6,591 nt of DNA from a bacterium (GCA_014802705.1 JAAVBR010000042.1:1-6591), one strand, 5' to 3'. Shown: positions 1 to 6,562, numbered from the stretch's first letter. Program-made: numbers and translations. The notes: generated by a model from the sequence alone, not told the origin.

Positions 1-1631
1 GTCAGCGCCGGGATTTTATCCATTTTGCCGTTTGACACATCGTCCAGGGTGTCTTCGGTCTTGGCGGTAAAGTTCACATCCACCAGATCGGTAAAGTATT
101 TCGACAAATAGGCCGCAATCACCCATCCGCCGGGCGTCGGGTGGAAACGGCGCTGCTTATCCTGTTCAACATATGCCCGATCCACGATCGTGGACATAAT
201 GGCCGCGTATGTGGACGGGCGGCCGATGCCCAATTCTTCCAATTTTTTGACCAAGGATGCCTCGGTATAACGGGCGGGCGGCTGGGTAAAATGCTGATCG
301 GGGGCAAGGGCCGTGATCGTGATCGCATCCCCGACGGCCAGTACCGGCAATTTGGCATCCGCGCTGTCGGTTTCGTCGTCTTTGTCTTCGATATAAACCG
401 TCATAAAGCCGTCAAAGGTGCGCGTCGTGCCGACCGCATGGAATGTGGCCTGGCCCGTCGCCGTGCGGATATCGACGGCCACGCTGTCAAATTCGGCATT
501 GGTCATTTGACACGCAATCGCCCGTTTCCAAATCAGGTCGTACAATTTCGCCTCGTCCCCGGACAGGGTCGGCGTCGCCCCGTCAAAGTGCGTGGGGCGG
601 ATGGCTTCGTGGGCTTCCTGGGCGTTTTTGGATTTGGTCACATAAATATTGGGGCTTTTGGGCAGATACCGGTCCCCGTGCGTGCGCGCGATATAGGCGC
701 GGATGTCATTGACCGCGTCCGCCGACAGGTTTGTCGCGTCCGTACGCATATATGTGATCAACCCCTGTTCATACAATTTCTGGGCGGCCGACATCGTGCG
801 CTTGGATGAAAAATAGAGTTTGCGCGCCGCCTCTTGTTGTAACGTCGACGTCGTAAACGGCGCGGCGGGCCGGCGGGATGTTTTCTTTTTTTCAATCGCA
901 TCCACCGTCGCCGCCATCGGCACCGCCAGGACATTCAAGATGTCATCCATCTGGGCCTTGGTCCCGATGGTCATTTTTTCAATTTTCTGGCCTGCAAATT
1001 GGGACAGGTTGGCATTAAACGTCGCCCCGTCTTTGGCACACGCGGCCGCCAATGACCAATATTCGATGGGGTTGAAGGCCTCAATCTCCCGCTCGCGATC
1101 CACCACCAATTTGACGGCCACCGATTGCACGCGCCCGGCGGATTTGCCCAGGTTGCGCCGCCACAACAATGGCGAAATCCCAAACCCAATCAGGTAATCC
1201 AACGCCCGCCGCACCAAATAGGCATCCACCAAGTTCTGGTCAATTTCGCGCGGATTTTCAATCGCGGCCAAAACCGCCTTTTTCGTAATTTCGTGGAACG
1301 CGACACGGTAAACCTTTTTCCCCGCCAATAATTTTTTCGACGTCAAAATGTCCAGAATATGCCAGGCAATGGCCTCGCCCTCGCGATCCGGGTCGGACGC
1401 CAGATAAACCGCGTCCGCCTTTTTTACCTCGTCCGTGATCAGTTTAATCTGCTTTTCCTTGCCCGGCATAATTTGCCAGCGCATGGCAAAATCATGTTCG
1501 GTATCGACACTGCCGTTTTCCGGGACCAAATCGCGCACGTGACCCACCGACGCGATCACGCGCCAACCGGCCCCCAGATATTTTTCAATGGTCTTGGCCT
1601 TGGACGGGGATTCGACGATTAAAAGATTCAT
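1..1631 (-). CDS. topA: DNA topoisomerase I (type IA), C-terminus beyond the left edge
   Basis: Relaxes negative supercoils by cutting and rejoining one DNA strand through a 5'-phosphotyrosine link. My own translation of the minus strand gives 543 complete codons with no stop before the edge; the E. coli enzyme has 865, so roughly a third is missing, including any C-terminal zinc-ribbon repeats. The TOPRIM domain is at the N-terminus: IVESPSKAKTI with Glu7, and SDPDREGEAIAWH with Asp80, Asp82 and Glu84, the Mg2+-binding acidic residues. The SAGRVQSVAVKLVVDRERE motif lies near residues 164-182. The active site GLITYMRTD has Tyr294 as nucleophile (E. coli Tyr319) with Arg296 following. The HEAIRPT motif (His341) and GIGRPSTYAAIMSTI (468-482 region) are intact. 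The ATG sits 3 bases after the rodA stop, with AGGAAG inside the end of rodA, so it is the last visible gene of the shape operon. Family assignment is firm; whether the full-length gene is intact cannot be seen. Confidence 0.97.
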   Translation of the reverse strand, partial: MNLLIVESPSKAKTIEKYLGAGWRVIASVGHVRDLVPENGSVDTEHDFAMRWQIMPGKEKQIKLITDEVKKADAVYLASDPDREGEAIAWHILDILTSKKLLAGKKVYRVAFHEITKKAVLAAIENPREIDQNLVDAYLVRRALDYLIGFGISPLLWRRNLGKSAGRVQSVAVKLVVDREREIEAFNPIEYWSLAAACAKDGATFNANLSQFAGQKIEKMTIGTKAQMDDILNVLAVPMAATVDAIEKKKTSRRPAAPFTTSTLQQEAARKLYFSSKRTMSAAQKLYEQGLITYMRTDATNLSADAVNDIRAYIARTHGDRYLPKSPNIYVTKSKNAQEAHEAIRPTHFDGATPTLSGDEAKLYDLIWKRAIACQMTNAEFDSVAVDIRTATGQATFHAVGTTRTFDGFMTVYIEDKDDETDSADAKLPVLAVGDAITITALAPDQHFTQPPARYTEASLVKKLEELGIGRPSTYAAIMSTIVDRAYVEQDKQRRFHPTPGGWVIAAYLSKYFTDLVDVNFTAKTEDTLDDVSNGKMDKIPAL

Positions 1632-1634
1632 TTT

Positions 1635-2780
1635 TTAACTTCCTTTGGCAGATAATTGCTGGTCCTTGTGAATATGCGCGTTTTGGCACAGGCCGAACCC
1701 AAACATCAGGGATAACAGACTGCTGCCGCCAAAAGACATCAATGGCAGCGGTACCCCCACCGTCGGCATCAATCCCAAAACCATCGAAATATTTATAAAA
1801 TAATAAATGAAAAAGTTCAACATAAAACCAAAGCAGATCAGTTGCCCAAATCGATTGCGGCACGTTTTCGCACACCAAAACAGCACGATGATAATAATCG
1901 CATACAGCATCAACAGCCCCATCGCCCCCACAAAGCCGAATTCTTCGCCCAGCATGGTAAAGATAAAGTCCGTCTGCTTTTCCGGCAGGAATGATTGCTG
2001 GGATTGACTGCCCAACATATAACCTTTGCCCAGAATGCCGCCCGACCCAAAGGCAATTTTAGCCTGGTTGATTTGATACCCGGCGCCGCGCGCGTCTAGG
2101 TCCGGGTTTAAAAAGGTGATGATTCGTTGCCGTTGGTAATCATGCAGGCCCCCAAACCAAACCATCGGCGCCGCGCACAGACCCAAAATCGCCGCGATGA
2201 TAAACCATTTCTTGTTCGCGCCGGCGATATAAAATATCCCGACTGTAATCATCCCCAGTGACAGGGCCGTACCCAAATCCGGCTGTAACACAATCAGGCC
2301 AAACGGCACCAGCAACATCGCCGCCGGCACCAGGTATGTTTTGAACTGGGACAATTCCACGGAATTGAGCCATGCGAAATACCGCGCCAGGGCCAACACC
2401 AATGCGATCTTGATAAATTCGGACGGTTGCACGTGAATAAAGCCCAAATTCAACCATCGCTGCGCCCCCATGCCGGTATGCCCCACAAAAGTCACCAACA
2501 CAATCATGATCAACGCCACGGCATAAATCACATAGGCCGATTTAATCCAGGTCTTGATATTGGAAAACGCCGCGATGAAAAAGACCACAAATCCCATAAT
2601 AATCTTCATCACCTGGGACAGGGCATACGGCCGCCAGGCCCCGTGGCCCGCCGAATACAGCACGATAATCGAAATTGCCAGCACCAGACACATCGGGATA
2701 AACAGGCCCCATGAAAAACGCGCCAATTTTTCCGAAAAACTCATCATCGATGCGTTTGCCACGCGGGTCTGTTTGGCCAT
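1635..2780 (-). CDS. rodA: RodA, SEDS-family peptidoglycan glycosyltransferase of the elongasome
   Basis: Inner-membrane polymerase that joins lipid II into glycan strands during side-wall growth, working as a pair with PBP2. The protein has 381 residues (E. coli RodA 370) and is mostly hydrophobic, with about ten membrane helices expected for the family. Visible SEDS motifs are GAQRWLNLG with QPSEFIKIALVLALARYF (105-135), QPDLGTAL (166-173), and FLPEKQTDFIFTMLGEE (264-280). Asp271 in the last motif matches the essential Asp262 of E. coli RodA. GVPLPLMSFGGSSLL (342-356) is the C-terminal signature. The order beside PBP2 separates it from the related division protein FtsW. The ATG follows the PBP2 stop by one base, with GGGGGA 8 bases upstream. 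A polar tail after residue 367 is probably cytoplasmic. All key residues are present. Confidence 0.96.
   Translation of the reverse strand: MAKQTRVANASMMSFSEKLARFSWGLFIPMCLVLAISIIVLYSAGHGAWRPYALSQVMKIIMGFVVFFIAAFSNIKTWIKSAYVIYAVALIMIVLVTFVGHTGMGAQRWLNLGFIHVQPSEFIKIALVLALARYFAWLNSVELSQFKTYLVPAAMLLVPFGLIVLQPDLGTALSLGMITVGIFYIAGANKKWFIIAAILGLCAAPMVWFGGLHDYQRQRIITFLNPDLDARGAGYQINQAKIAFGSGGILGKGYMLGSQSQQSFLPEKQTDFIFTMLGEEFGFVGAMGLLMLYAIIIIVLFWCAKTCRNRFGQLICFGFMLNFFIYYFINISMVLGLMPTVGVPLPLMSFGGSSLLSLMFGFGLCQNAHIHKDQQLSAKGS
1639..1644 (-). promoter_or_regulatory. Ribosome binding site of topA inside the rodA 3' end
   Basis: AGGAAG on the minus strand lies 7 bases before the topA ATG and overlaps the last codons of rodA. 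The rodA stop falls between it and the start, so ribosomes ending rodA would sit on the topA start site. This supports both the topA start and coupled expression with rodA. Confidence 0.75.
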
Positions 2781-2781
2781 G

Positions 2782-4551
2782 TTATTTGTCCCCCAATACT
2801 TGCCGCAATGCCGCTGCCGCGGTCGACGCCGCCGCCCCCGAACCGCCGGAATGTTCCGTAATCACACAGACGGCATACCGGGGATTCTTGGTCGGGGCAT
2901 AGGCGATAAACAACCCGTGGTCGCGCATGTTCCATTTTAACTGTTCATTGGTTAAAACGCCACTTTCACGTTCGGCGCGCGAAATATTGCGCACCTGGGA
3001 TGTGCCGGTTTTGCCCCCCATGCGGTTGCCCCCGACATTGATGGCGTGCCCGGCCGCCGTGCCGCCCGATTGGGTCACCATATCCATGCCCTGCATCACG
3101 GTGCGAATGTTTTTGGGTTGCAAATTTAATTTTTCAAAGGTGGGCGCCGGTCCCTGGATCAGGCGCGGCACCACCCGGCGATTGGACGCCACACGCGCCG
3201 TCATCACCGCCAATTGCAGACAATTGGTCAGAATAAATCCCTGGCCGATGCCGGAAATAATGGTGTCCCCGTGGACCCAGCGATGGCCGACCTGTTTTTC
3301 TTTCCATCGGCGATCGGGAATGACGCCCGGCATTTCGCGCGACAAAACATCATCCATATATTTTTCACCCAGACCCAATTTCACCGCCATGGCGCGGATG
3401 GCGTCAATCCCGATCCGCAGGGCCATTTGGTAAAAATAAATGTCGCACGAATGCTTTAACGCATCGGCCAAATCCATGGGCCCGTGCCCGGCCCGTTTCC
3501 AACAGTGGTATTGCCGATCGCCATAGACCCAGTGGCCCGGGCATGAAATCTTTTCCGTGGCGGTGGTGGCGCCGGCCTCTAACGCGGCCAGGGCCACGAC
3601 AATCTTGAACGTTGACCCGGGGGGATATAATCCCTCGATCGCCTTGTTCATAAAGGGTTTACCCATATCCCGCCGCAGGGCCGCGATATATTCGTCCCCA
3701 TCGTCGTCGCCAAAGGCACTGGGGTCAAAACTGGGGGCGGACGCCATGGCCAAGATGTCGCCGTTTGTGATATCCAACACCACCCCGCACCCCGACCGAT
3801 GCAGCATCAAGGCGTCATAGAGCGCCTTTTGCACGTCCATGCGAATGGTGGTGTGAACGTCGCCGCCCGGTGTCGGGGCAATGTTTTGGGATTTGTCTTC
3901 GCCCGTGACGCGCCCCAGCGCATTGGTGATCATCACCGTCTGGCCCGGGATACCCGACAGGGTATCGTTAAACCGCCGTTCCAGGCCCGTGATGCCGGTC
4001 GTATAAAACGGGGCGCCCGCCATGGGTTTTGTCGCGGCGCCGACATATCCAAAAATCTGGGCACCGGCCGGCCCCAATTCATAGTGCCGGGCAAAGCCGT
4101 TGCGAATATGCACGCCCGGCAGATTTTTCGCCTGTAACACCGCCAGGGTTTTCCAATCCAATTTATCACTGACCAGCACAGGGGAAAAGCGCGGCTGCTT
4201 TTTAATCGTGGCGCGAATGCGTTTCACCGTCTTGGGCCGCAGGCGCAAATCCGCCGTCAATGTCGCGATCAGGGCATCGATGTCCGGGATTTCTTCGGGA
4301 ATAATATAAATGCGATACACGTCCGCGTCGCGGGTAATCACCTGGTCCCCGGCGCCCAGGATTTTTCCCCGCCGCGGTAAATCCATTTGAATGCGCAGGG
4401 AATTGTTTTCGCTTTTTTTCTTGTAATCTTGGTAATTAAACACCTGCATTTGCAGCATGCGCATCACCAACATGGACGTCAAAACCGCCCCCCCGGTTAA
4501 AAACAGGGCGGATCGCCGGTCAAAGGTTCGGGCCACTTCTTTGTCAATCAT
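2782..4551 (-). CDS. mrdA: Penicillin-binding protein 2, elongation-specific transpeptidase
   Basis: Class B PBP that cross-links peptidoglycan in the periplasm for cell elongation; beta-lactams acylate its serine. It has 589 residues, somewhat short beside E. coli PBP2 (633). One membrane anchor lies at about residues 14-36 after a short cytoplasmic tail. A pedestal/dimerisation domain follows, with SENNSLR (47-53) and TGITGLERRFNDTLSG (185-200). The transpeptidase domain has all three motifs: STFK with nucleophile Ser313, SCD (368-370, the SxN/D position), and KTGTSQ (514-519). Cys337, Cys350, His356 and Cys369 stand where metal ligands occur in some Gram-negative PBP2 proteins, so a zinc site is plausible but inferred. 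The protein ends soon after the catalytic fold, with no long C-terminal tail. The usual DRNG-like sequence after the pedestal RG is altered to RGKILGAGD. The ATG overlaps the end of mreD by 8 bases and has AAAGGA 6 bases upstream. Confidence 0.96.
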   Translation of the reverse strand: MIDKEVARTFDRRSALFLTGGAVLTSMLVMRMLQMQVFNYQDYKKKSENNSLRIQMDLPRRGKILGAGDQVITRDADVYRIYIIPEEIPDIDALIATLTADLRLRPKTVKRIRATIKKQPRFSPVLVSDKLDWKTLAVLQAKNLPGVHIRNGFARHYELGPAGAQIFGYVGAATKPMAGAPFYTTGITGLERRFNDTLSGIPGQTVMITNALGRVTGEDKSQNIAPTPGGDVHTTIRMDVQKALYDALMLHRSGCGVVLDITNGDILAMASAPSFDPSAFGDDDGDEYIAALRRDMGKPFMNKAIEGLYPPGSTFKIVVALAALEAGATTATEKISCPGHWVYGDRQYHCWKRAGHGPMDLADALKHSCDIYFYQMALRIGIDAIRAMAVKLGLGEKYMDDVLSREMPGVIPDRRWKEKQVGHRWVHGDTIISGIGQGFILTNCLQLAVMTARVASNRRVVPRLIQGPAPTFEKLNLQPKNIRTVMQGMDMVTQSGGTAAGHAINVGGNRMGGKTGTSQVRNISRAERESGVLTNEQLKWNMRDHGLFIAYAPTKNPRYAVCVITEHSGGSGAAASTAAAALRQVLGDK

Positions 4552-4999
4552 GGCGAATCCTTTGGATCAATGTGGTGATCGGCACATACAACGCCGTCGC
4601 CCACACGCCCAACCAGACCGTCCGGGCCAGATTGGTCATATTGAAATCGCGGCATAACAAAATCATCAGCAATCCCCCCAGCACCAATCCAAATGCCCGC
4701 ACCGCGCCCCCGGCCCACTGGGATAAATCAATGACATTCTGAAATCCGTATGCGGCGTACAGGGTGCAATACATGGCCGTCCAATACAGGACGGTCGCGC
4801 ATTTATAATCGATTAAAAAGCACATCACCATCCCAAACGGCATAAACCATGGCACGGGCCGGACAAAGGTATAGAAAAAAATCGGAATCAAGGCCAAAAT
4901 GCCGCCCGGATTCCAAAATGTCGCCGACAGGCGCCACAGAATTATTGTCGCCAGAAAAGGGACCGCCCCCCGTAAAATCCGGATACATGCCTTTTTCAT
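4544..4999 (-). CDS. mreD: MreD-like rod-shape membrane protein
   Basis: Small integral membrane protein of 151 residues (E. coli MreD 162). Its family acts with MreC to organise PBP2 and RodA in the elongasome; its exact biochemical role is not settled. The sequence shows about five hydrophobic segments (roughly residues 12-28, 32-46, 50-63, 68-85 and 100-115, with a further one near 127-144), and short basic or polar ends. MreD sequences are poorly conserved, and no single diagnostic motif was recognised here, so the name rests on size, hydrophobic pattern and the mreC-X-mrdA-rodA position. The start overlaps the mreC stop as ATGA, a typical coupling junction; a weak GGGGA lies about 9 bases upstream. 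Its own end overlaps the PBP2 start by 8 bases. Confidence 0.85.
   Translation of the reverse strand: MKKACIRILRGAVPFLATIILWRLSATFWNPGGILALIPIFFYTFVRPVPWFMPFGMVMCFLIDYKCATVLYWTAMYCTLYAAYGFQNVIDLSQWAGGAVRAFGLVLGGLLMILLCRDFNMTNLARTVWLGVWATALYVPITTLIQRIRHD
4558..4563 (-). promoter_or_regulatory. Ribosome binding site of mrdA inside the mreD 3' end
   Basis: AAAGGA on the minus strand lies 6 bases before the PBP2 ATG, within the coding sequence of mreD. It selects the ATG that overlaps mreD by 8 bases (ATGATTGA) as the real start of PBP2. Confidence 0.7.
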
Positions 5000-5820
5000 T
5001 TATACGTGTCCCCGGCGTCGAAATGCAAAATCATGACCGACGCATCACGTGTGGCGTCCGGGACAGAAACATTCCCACGACCATCGGCGATTTTGCCCAC
5101 GGGCAAATCCGCCGGCAAAACGCCGCCGATGGAACCGGTGACCACCTGAACGCCGGCGGTCGGGATAAATTCCGGTTGGCTTAAAAATTCCAGGCGCGGT
5201 GATGCGGATCCATCCCCGCTTAGGAAACCATAAACCTCGGTCCCGGTGACGCGGACGGGAATTTTGCTGTCGGTGTCGGTCAGGGCGCGCACCCGCGCAA
5301 AGGCGTCGCCCGCGTCCAGCACCGTGCCGATTAAGAATCCGTCAAACGACGCCACCGCCATACCCGGCCGGACGCCATGATTTTTCCCCCGATCGATTAA
5401 AAACGTATGATGGCCAAAGGCGCTGTTGTTCTGGGTCAACCGGGCGACAATGGTCTTGGTCGGCATGACGGCCGCCTGATTCAATTCCCGCATCAACCGG
5501 GTATTTTCATCCAACGCCACATCACACAGCGTCTGGCGCCGCATGGCCGCATCCAGGGCGGCGCGTAATTCTTCGTTTTCGGCGCGCAGGGTTGATATAT
5601 CGCGGATACGCACGGCCGTGCGTCCCACCACGCGCAGGGGCCACGTCAACACGTCACCCACCACGTGGGCCACCGGCACCACCACATGGGACAGCGCATT
5701 CATCAGGTGATAATCGGGTTTCGCAATCATGACATAAATAAACACCACGGGCAGCACCGCCGCCGCCGCCGCCGATTTGACCAATGTCGATACCCGGGAA
5801 GATAGTTTATTCTGACTCAT
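4996..5820 (-). CDS. mreC: MreC, rod-shape-determining protein
   Basis: Bitopic inner-membrane protein whose periplasmic part binds and activates PBP2 in the elongasome. The 274-residue protein has the expected order: a short basic cytoplasmic end, one membrane helix (about 17-33), a coiled coil (about 72-115, including STLRAENEELRAALDAAM), and a periplasmic beta-barrel domain (about 120-270) with FLIDRGKNHGVRPGMAV and SIGGVLPADLPVGKI. Residues 17-21 are five alanines, all coded GCG. The start is fixed by an in-frame TGA only two codons upstream of the ATG. No good Shine-Dalgarno sequence lies at normal distance; AAAGG is about 15 bases away. A candidate promoter -10 box ends only 8 bases before the ATG, so translation may be leaderless. 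It is the first gene of the leftward operon; mreB, its usual upstream neighbour, is absent and rpmI is divergent instead. Confidence 0.93.
   Translation of the reverse strand: MSQNKLSSRVSTLVKSAAAAAVLPVVFIYVMIAKPDYHLMNALSHVVVPVAHVVGDVLTWPLRVVGRTAVRIRDISTLRAENEELRAALDAAMRRQTLCDVALDENTRLMRELNQAAVMPTKTIVARLTQNNSAFGHHTFLIDRGKNHGVRPGMAVASFDGFLIGTVLDAGDAFARVRALTDTDSKIPVRVTGTEVYGFLSGDGSASPRLEFLSQPEFIPTAGVQVVTGSIGGVLPADLPVGKIADGRGNVSVPDATRDASVMILHFDAGDTYK
5757..5774. repeat. CCG triplet run, six copies, inside mreC
   Basis: Six perfect CCG units lie in mreC and code for Ala17-Ala21 as consecutive GCG codons at the start of the membrane helix. Copy-number change would add or remove alanines without breaking the frame. 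Confidence 0.6.
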
Positions 5821-5828
5821 CGGGGATC

Positions 5829-5857
5829 AGTCTAGCCTTTTCGGGGACAACATTCAA
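5829..5857 (-). promoter_or_regulatory. Candidate promoter of the mreC-mreD-mrdA-rodA-topA operon
   Basis: On the minus strand, TTGAAT (5852-5857, four of six matches to TTGACA) and TAGACT (5829-5834, four of six matches to TATAAT) are separated by exactly 17 bases. Transcription would begin at about 5821-5823, within a few bases of the mreC ATG. No better pair was found by eye in this gap. The -35 box lies within one copy of a 9-base direct repeat. This is a consensus match only. Confidence 0.5.
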
Positions 5858-5869
5858 GGAAACATTCAA
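5849..5869. repeat. Tandem 9-base direct repeat over the mreC -35 box
   Basis: AACATTCAA occurs at 5849-5857 and again at 5861-5869, separated by GGA, so the copies start 12 bases apart. On the minus strand each copy contains TTGAAT, and the proximal copy supplies the candidate -35 box. It could be an operator, a duplicated promoter element, or chance in an A/T-rich stretch. Confidence 0.5.
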
Positions 5870-5876
5870 TAAAAAC

Positions 5877-5904
5877 TTGATTTTTTTAATTTGTATGTCA
5901 CAAT
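5877..5904 (+). promoter_or_regulatory. Candidate promoter of rpmI-rplT
   Basis: TTGATT (5877-5882) and CACAAT (5899-5904) are 16 bases apart, each with four of six consensus matches, and an A/T-rich run surrounds the -35 box. Transcription would begin near 5911, leaving a leader of about 60 bases that contains the 5918-5948 stem-loop. Both boxes are weak matches for a ribosomal protein promoter, so the true site may differ. Confidence 0.35.
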
Positions 5905-5917
5905 AGGCCGGTGCATG

Positions 5918-5948
5918 GTCCAAAGTGGCAAGGCATTGCCATCCGGAC
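5918..5948 (+). promoter_or_regulatory. Stem-loop in the rpmI-rplT leader, possible L20 autoregulatory site
   Basis: TGGCAA (5926-5931) and TTGCCA (5936-5941) form a perfect 6-bp stem with a GGCA loop. Below it, GTCC (5918-5921) pairs with GGAC (5945-5948) across an internal loop of AAAG and TCC. The structure ends 12 bases before the AGGA of rpmI. L20 is known to repress its operon through leader RNA in E. coli and Bacillus, which makes this a natural candidate, but the resemblance to the rRNA site is not shown here. There is no U-run after it, so it is not an intrinsic terminator. Confidence 0.45.
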
Positions 5949-5960
5949 AACGATAAAAAA

Positions 5961-5964
5961 AGGA
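5961..5964 (+). promoter_or_regulatory. Ribosome binding site of rpmI
   Basis: AGGA, preceded by a run of A, ends 6 bases before ATG 5971. It decides the start against the in-frame upstream GTG at 5911, which lies at the presumed transcription start itself. Confidence 0.7.
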
Positions 5965-5970
5965 TCAAAA

Positions 5971-6174
5971 ATGCCAAAACTGAAAACAAAATCGTACCTG
6001 AAAAAGCGTGCGTCCATGACTGCGACCGGGAAAATCCGTGTTGCCAGAAATGCCCACAAAAAACTGCTGCGCAAGAAGTCCAAGCGTGCCAATAACGCCG
6101 GGTCCAAGCCGCAGTATCTGAACGAAAACATGGTGCCCCAGGCAAAAATCCTGGCCCCATATGGTTTGAAATAA
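5971..6174 (+). CDS. rpmI: 50S ribosomal protein L35 (bL35)
   Basis: Small basic protein of the large ribosomal subunit, 67 residues (usual 64-67). It begins MPKLKTKSYLKKRASMTATG, which matches the family start MPKxKTKxxxKKRxxxTxTGK. It continues with a Lys/Arg-rich middle (HKKLLRKKSKR, 44-54 region) and a short C-terminus ending near APYGLK, comparable to the LPY end of the family. The stretch after KSKR (NNAGSKPQ) differs from the common LR-containing sequence, so the C-terminal half is somewhat divergent. A GTG at 5911 is in frame and open, but the family start and the AGGA at 5961-5964 point to ATG 5971. It is followed after 16 bases by rplT, as in most bacteria; infC is not directly upstream. 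Confidence 0.95.
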   Translation: MPKLKTKSYLKKRASMTATGKIRVARNAHKKLLRKKSKRANNAGSKPQYLNENMVPQAKILAPYGLK

Positions 6175-6176
6175 GT

Positions 6177-6183
6177 AAGGGGG
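6177..6183 (+). promoter_or_regulatory. Strong ribosome binding site of rplT
   Basis: AAGGGGG lies in the 16-base gap after the rpmI stop and ends 7 bases before the rplT ATG. It is the best Shine-Dalgarno match in the window and suits a highly expressed ribosomal protein. Confidence 0.75.
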
Positions 6184-6190
6184 TATAATT

Positions 6191-6559
6191 ATGGCAAGAG
6201 TGAAACGCGGAACAACCGTTAAACAGAAACACAGCAAGATTTTGGCCCGTGCCAAAGGGTATCTGGGTCGTCATCATTCCACGTATCGCGCGGCGCGCGA
6301 AAAGACCGAAAAAGCGGGGCAGTATGCCTATCGCGATCGTCGTGTGAAAAAACGCGATTTCCGGTCCCTGTGGATTGTGCGTATCAACGCCGCCGTGCGT
6401 GCGCATGGCCTGACGTACAGCCAGTTCATGAACGGCTTGAAAAAGGCCGGGATTGTCCTGGACCGCAAAGTCTTGGCCGAAATGGCCTATGCTGGGGACG
6501 CCAATTTCGACAAATTGGTCGACAGCGCGAAACGATTTACCAACGCCACGTCTAAATAA
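6191..6559 (+). CDS. rplT: 50S ribosomal protein L20 (bL20)
   Basis: Primary 23S rRNA-binding protein required early in large-subunit assembly; in several bacteria it also represses its own operon by binding the leader mRNA. The 122-residue protein (usual 117-120) is clearly L20: MARVKRGTTVKQKHSKIL, AKGYLGRHHSTYRAAREKTEKAGQYAYRDRR (split here only for description), FRSLWIVRINAAVRAHG (58-74 region) and LTYSQFMNGLKKAGIVLDRK. The basic extended N-terminus (about 1-60) threads into rRNA in known structures, and the globular C-terminus (about 60-118) is the part that binds both rRNA and leader mRNA. AAGGGGG, 7 bases before the ATG, is a strong ribosome binding site. It is co-directional with rpmI; pheS commonly follows in related genomes but lies outside the window. 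Confidence 0.97.
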   Translation: MARVKRGTTVKQKHSKILARAKGYLGRHHSTYRAAREKTEKAGQYAYRDRRVKKRDFRSLWIVRINAAVRAHGLTYSQFMNGLKKAGIVLDRKVLAEMAYAGDANFDKLVDSAKRFTNATSK

Positions 6560-6562
6560 GCC

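Noticed and set aside
141..809. Long open frame on the plus strand (222 codons)
   Set aside because: It lies wholly antisense to topA, whose catalytic motifs are intact; the translation has no recognisable family and reflects the codon bias of the real gene.
2927..3433. Plus-strand open frame of 168 codons
   Set aside because: It is antisense to the PBP2 transpeptidase domain and its translation resembles no known family.
5891..5903. Inverted repeat TTGT/ACAA resembling half of a CRP/FNR site
   Set aside because: The arms are only four bases with a five-base centre, expected by chance in A/T-rich DNA.
5911..5970. N-terminal extension of L35 from GTG 5911
   Set aside because: The added residues are not L35-like, no ribosome binding site precedes the GTG, and the extension would read through the leader hairpin. 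ATG 5971 has a good site and the family start.
6184..6189. TATAAT between rpmI and rplT as a promoter for rplT
   Set aside because: The only -35-like word, TTTGAA at 6165-6170, is 13 bases away, which is too short, and the box would put the transcript start inside rplT.
5807..6406. Minus-strand open frame of 199 codons across the divergent gap and the ribosomal genes
   Set aside because: It runs antisense to rpmI and most of rplT and overlaps the mreC start; no family resemblance and no ribosome binding site were seen.
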